From: an uncultured Prevotellaceae bacterium | GTDB lineage: Bacteria > Bacteroidota > Bacteroidia > Bacteroidales > Bacteroidaceae | DNA length: 64,000 bases | NCBI GenBank assembly: GCA_947165505.1 | Contig: CAMVAT010000014.1 | Location: forward strand, 16,210 to 80,209 | Direction of reading: 5' to 3' | In this document: one piece after another, positions 61,319 to 64,000 of the stretch | How the letters are laid out: every line of letters starts with the position of its first letter | Numbering within the stretch: position 1 is the first letter of the stretch | The notes under the pieces: model-generated | What the model saw: only the letters and a program-made list of their open reading frames with translations | Told to the model about the DNA's origin: nothing | Database searches by the model: none | Position numbers and translations under genes: made by a program

Positions 61319-63499
61319 TTAGTTTTTAAGTTGTTCGATCAGGAAATCAGCTATCTGCCTGAGCAGATGCGTCCTTGTGTTCCCCCCATAGATAGAGTGG
61401 TTTTTATTGGTATAGATGACCTCCTTGAAATCCTTGTCGGCCTGCACCAGCGCCTCAGACAGTTCAAACGTGTTTTGCGGATGCACATTATCATCGGCCA
61501 GTCCGTGGCAGATGAGCAGCGCGCCGTGCAGTTTTTCTGCCCTTGTGATGGGGTTGTCAGCGTAGCCCGTAGGGTTCTCTTGCGGCGTGCGCATATAGCG
61601 CTCGGTATAGATACTGTCGTAGAACCGCCAGTCGGTAGGGGGTGCCACCGCCACGCCGGCCTTAAAGACAGGCCGCCCCTCGGTCATGCTCATGAGCGTA
61701 TTGAATCCTCCGTAGCTCCATCCCCATATAGCGATGCGCTGTGCGTCGATATAGGGCAGCGAACCCAGATAGAGAGCCGTCTCCACCTGATCGACCGCCT
61801 CCAGCTGACCGATATTGAGATAGGTGCATTTCTCGAAGTCAGCGCCGCGTCCTCCCGTCCCCCGGCCATCCACACATACCACGATGATTCCTTGTTGCGA
61901 GAGGTATTGGTCGAAGAGCGCCCCTCTGCCCATCGATCCGATGCTCCATGCGTTGAGCACCTGTTGGTTGCCTGGTCCGCTGTATTGGAACATGACCACG
62001 GGATATTTCTTGTCCGGGTCGAAATCGGCGGGTTTCACCATCCATCCGTTCAGCGTCACCTGACTGGCAGTGCTGAACGAGAAGAACTCCTTGGGCGGCA
62101 GTCCGGCCTGCTTCACCTTTGCGGCCAGCGCATGGTTATCCTCCAGCACAGACAGCGTCTTGCCCAGCTGGTTGCACACGGAATAGACATAAGGTGTATT
62201 TCTGTCGCTCCATGTGTGAATAAAGAACTGGTAATTTTTGCTGAAGGCCGCCTCGTTGGTGCCCTCTTTCGGTGTGATGCATACCGTCTTTTTCAGGTTC
62301 GAGGCATACACCTCTCTGTTCATGGGGTCTCTTCCTGCCGCCTGATAATAGGCGGTAGCTGTTTTGTCGTCGAATCCATACACCTCGGTCACCCCGCATT
62401 TGGCATGAGTGAGCTGTCCTTTCAACTGTCCGTCACGGTCATAGAGATAGAGTTGCATGAAACCGTCGCGCTCGCTGGGCATGACGATATAGCGGCTCGT
62501 CACCTTGATGCCGTCGAGCACCTCTTCCTTGACGTACTTCTTGTCCTTCTCCTCGATGAGCTGGCGGCATTCCATCGTATTGGGGTCGGCGGCCACGATG
62601 GTGAGTATGTCCTGGTGCCGGTTCATGGTATAGACCAATATCTGGTCGGCCTGGTCGGTGCCTACGATACGCGGCATATATCCGTCGGGCGTCAGTGGCA
62701 CCCTCAGTTGTGCTGATTTTTTCTGGCCGATGTCATAGCACCACGCGGTGACCGTAGCGTTGGTCTCGCCTGCCTTGGGGTATTTGTAAGAATAGTCGGC
62801 AGGGTATAAGTCGGCCTGCATCATATAAAACAGTAGGCTGTATGTTCGCACCTTCGCCTCATCATATCTGATCCAGCACAGTTTCGTGGCGTCGGCATTG
62901 AAGACCATCGCCCTGTCGAAACCGAACTCCTCTTCGTTGACCCAGTCGGGAATGCCGTTGATGACCTCGTTTTTCACGCCGTCGGTCGTCACTTGTGTGA
63001 CAGCACCCGACTGACCTACATCAGCGAGAAAGATATTATTATCCCTGACGAAAGCGACGTACCGCCCGTCGGGCGACCACACGGGTGCCTGTTCCCTGCC
63101 CTCTTCCGACAGCCGGCTTATCTTCTTCGTCTTCAAGTCATAGACATAGAAGTCGGCTTTGAACGAGTGCCGGTAGATTCGCTCCGTGTTGGTCTGTATG
63201 AGCATCTTGTCGCCTTTGGGACTCATCAGGTAGTCGTCGGCATCGCCCCACCCCGCCTCACTCACATCGAAGAGGGTCTTGACGGGCTTTCCCGTTTTCA
63301 GCGCATATTGTATGATCTGAGTATAGTCGGCATTAAACGAGGCATACGTCTCTCCGTCGTCGAGCATCTGTATCGAAGCGGGATACTCAGGCATGAACGC
63401 CCTGCCCGTCACATCCTTGATGGTGAGCCCGTCGGCCGCCGGTGCCATGACCGTGGCCAAGAGTGACAGACAGCAAATCCATAACAACTTTTTTCTCAT
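61319..63499 (-). CDS. Secreted DPP-IV-like S9 peptidase
   Basis: Prolyl-type dipeptidyl peptidase releasing dipeptides from peptide N-termini. 726 residues from the ATG at 63499 (signal peptide MRKKLLWICCLSLLATVMA); the frame extends to 63517, but a -7 box lies only 9 bp from that site. A beta-propeller (about 35-470) precedes the hydrolase domain with S595 (GWSYGGF), Asp 669/670 (DDNVHPQ) and H701 (NKNHSIYGG). Followed 11 bp later by the DUF4861 gene. Confidence 0.9.
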   Translation of the reverse strand: MRKKLLWICCLSLLATVMAPAADGLTIKDVTGRAFMPEYPASIQMLDDGETYASFNADYTQIIQYALKTGKPVKTLFDVSEAGWGDADDYLMSPKGDKMLIQTNTERIYRHSFKADFYVYDLKTKKISRLSEEGREQAPVWSPDGRYVAFVRDNNIFLADVGQSGAVTQVTTDGVKNEVINGIPDWVNEEEFGFDRAMVFNADATKLCWIRYDEAKVRTYSLLFYMMQADLYPADYSYKYPKAGETNATVTAWCYDIGQKKSAQLRVPLTPDGYMPRIVGTDQADQILVYTMNRHQDILTIVAADPNTMECRQLIEEKDKKYVKEEVLDGIKVTSRYIVMPSERDGFMQLYLYDRDGQLKGQLTHAKCGVTEVYGFDDKTATAYYQAAGRDPMNREVYASNLKKTVCITPKEGTNEAAFSKNYQFFIHTWSDRNTPYVYSVCNQLGKTLSVLEDNHALAAKVKQAGLPPKEFFSFSTASQVTLNGWMVKPADFDPDKKYPVVMFQYSGPGNQQVLNAWSIGSMGRGALFDQYLSQQGIIVVCVDGRGTGGRGADFEKCTYLNIGQLEAVDQVETALYLGSLPYIDAQRIAIWGWSYGGFNTLMSMTEGRPVFKAGVAVAPPTDWRFYDSIYTERYMRTPQENPTGYADNPITRAEKLHGALLICHGLADDNVHPQNTFELSEALVQADKDFKEVIYTNKNHSIYGGNTRTHLLRQIADFLIEQLKN

Positions 63500-63525
63500 A
63501 ACCGTGTCAGTTAGCAATCAAGTTG

Positions 63526-63533
63526 CAAACTTA
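63526..63533 (-). promoter_or_regulatory. -7 promoter element of the DPP-IV-like gene
   Basis: The minus strand reads TAAGTTTG followed by C, a full consensus match, 26 bp before the chosen start at 63499. It argues against the earlier in-frame start at 63517. Confidence 0.65.
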
Positions 63534-63575
63534 CACAAAAAAAATGAGATACGGCACTTAAAAGGCGAAAAAAGG

Positions 63576-64000
63576 TTATTTTCTCAAAAAATTAGCCATG
63601 ATTTGCTTGCCATCGGGCGTCAGCACACTTTCAGGGTGGAACTGAATACCATGAATGTCGTAGTGGCGGTGCCGGAGTGCCATGATCTGGCCGTCGTCGC
63701 TTTTCGCGGTGATTTCGAGCGTGTCGGGCAATCCCTTCTCATCAACCACCCAGCTGTGATAACGCCCGATGGTGAAGCGTGTGGGCAATGCGTCGAAGAG
63801 CGTGTCGTTGGCGAAATGCGTACATTCCGTAGCCACTCCATGATAGACCTCTTTGAGGTTGACGAGCTGCGCGCCGAACGCCTCGCCGATGGCCTGGTGA
63901 CCGAGGCAAACGCCGAGCATGCTCTTCCTGCCGGCGTATGCCTTGATGACATCCAGCAGCAGTCCCGCCTCTGAGGGTATTCCCGGTCCGGGCGAGAGGA
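63576..64000 (-). CDS. trpG: Anthranilate synthase component II (glutamine amidotransferase), partial
   Basis: The 3' part of a TrpG/PabA-type amidotransferase; the N-terminus lies beyond position 64000. About 141 residues are visible, with LSPGPGIPSEAGLLLDVI, the nucleophile Cys in LGVCLGHQAIGEAFG, and His/Glu of the triad in GIQFHPESVLTP. VNLKEVYHGVA and GRYHSWVV favour the anthranilate-type sequence over PabA, though dual-purpose proteins exist. It ends 58 bp before the DPP-IV frame. Confidence 0.88.
   Translation of the reverse strand, partial: LSPGPGIPSEAGLLLDVIKAYAGRKSMLGVCLGHQAIGEAFGAQLVNLKEVYHGVATECTHFANDTLFDALPTRFTIGRYHSWVVDEKGLPDTLEITAKSDDGQIMALRHRHYDIHGIQFHPESVLTPDGKQIMANFLRK

Noticed and set aside
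61307..62716. A 469-codon frame opposite the DPP-IV-like peptidase
   Set aside because: Antisense shadow; the minus strand carries the catalytic triad.

Overview
The window is chromosomal DNA of a Bacteroidetes bacterium, most probably from Prevotellaceae. The evidence is a SusC-type TonB-dependent receptor, a PorD/DUF4835 protein, a serine palmitoyltransferase, a fused LpxC-FabZ, a short primary sigma factor without region 1.1, and repeated promoters of the Bacteroidetes type (-33 TTTG, -7 TAnnTTTG). Shine-Dalgarno sequences are mostly absent. No phage, insertion sequence or CRISPR array was seen.

Layout. 1-4044 (minus) is the end of a polysaccharide-utilisation locus: a truncated susC, a GH5 mannanase-like lipoprotein and a secreted two-domain surface protein. 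4299-10592 (plus) holds porD, recN, a degenerate HtrA-like/TPR protein and ettA. 10820-18767 is a housekeeping run: phoH, purC, menG/ubiE, aroE, purM, prfA, pyrF and an HD hydrolase. 19008-27393 is the lipid A and envelope operon: lpxD, lpxC-fabZ, lpxA, miaA, a class A PBP and a Pif1-like helicase. It is preceded by a triplicated promoter module. A tRNA-Pro follows. 27688-30024 is a divergent pair, serine palmitoyltransferase and a lipid (long-chain-base-type) kinase. Then come a tRNA methyltransferase, lon, tgt, an LptF/G permease, a DEAD-box helicase, gdhA, ykvA, a small membrane protein and rnpB.

40469-48717 (minus) is a compact, apparently autoregulated gene cluster: AraC regulator, GNAT protein, ketosynthase, ACP, MMPL exporter, FAD oxidoreductase and LolA-like carrier. 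It looks like a minimal relative of flexirubin/aryl-polyene-type lipid clusters. 49169-56413 (plus) holds htrA, a 56-bp perfect palindrome overlapping the rpoD promoter, and rpoD followed by a secreted basic protein, an HPr-kinase-like ATPase, an S26-type peptidase and a PqqD-like protein. This resembles a RiPP-maturation module without an obvious precursor or cyclase. A DUF1703 ATPase/nuclease and a lipoprotein follow. 56571-64000 (minus) is an amino acid and peptide block: trpG (partial), a DPP-IV-like peptidase, a DUF4861 protein, iorA, iorB and a PLP aminotransferase.

Unusual DNA-level structure. Many gene junctions carry short-period tandem arrays (7, 8 or 11 bp), several starting inside the last codons of the upstream gene. 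A related 9-bp array lies in frame in the DEAD-box helicase tail. Two copies of a 37-bp GC-rich hairpin element bracket porD. The two best candidates for an undescribed system are the kinase/peptidase/PqqD cassette in the rpoD operon and the minimal ketosynthase/ACP/exporter cluster.
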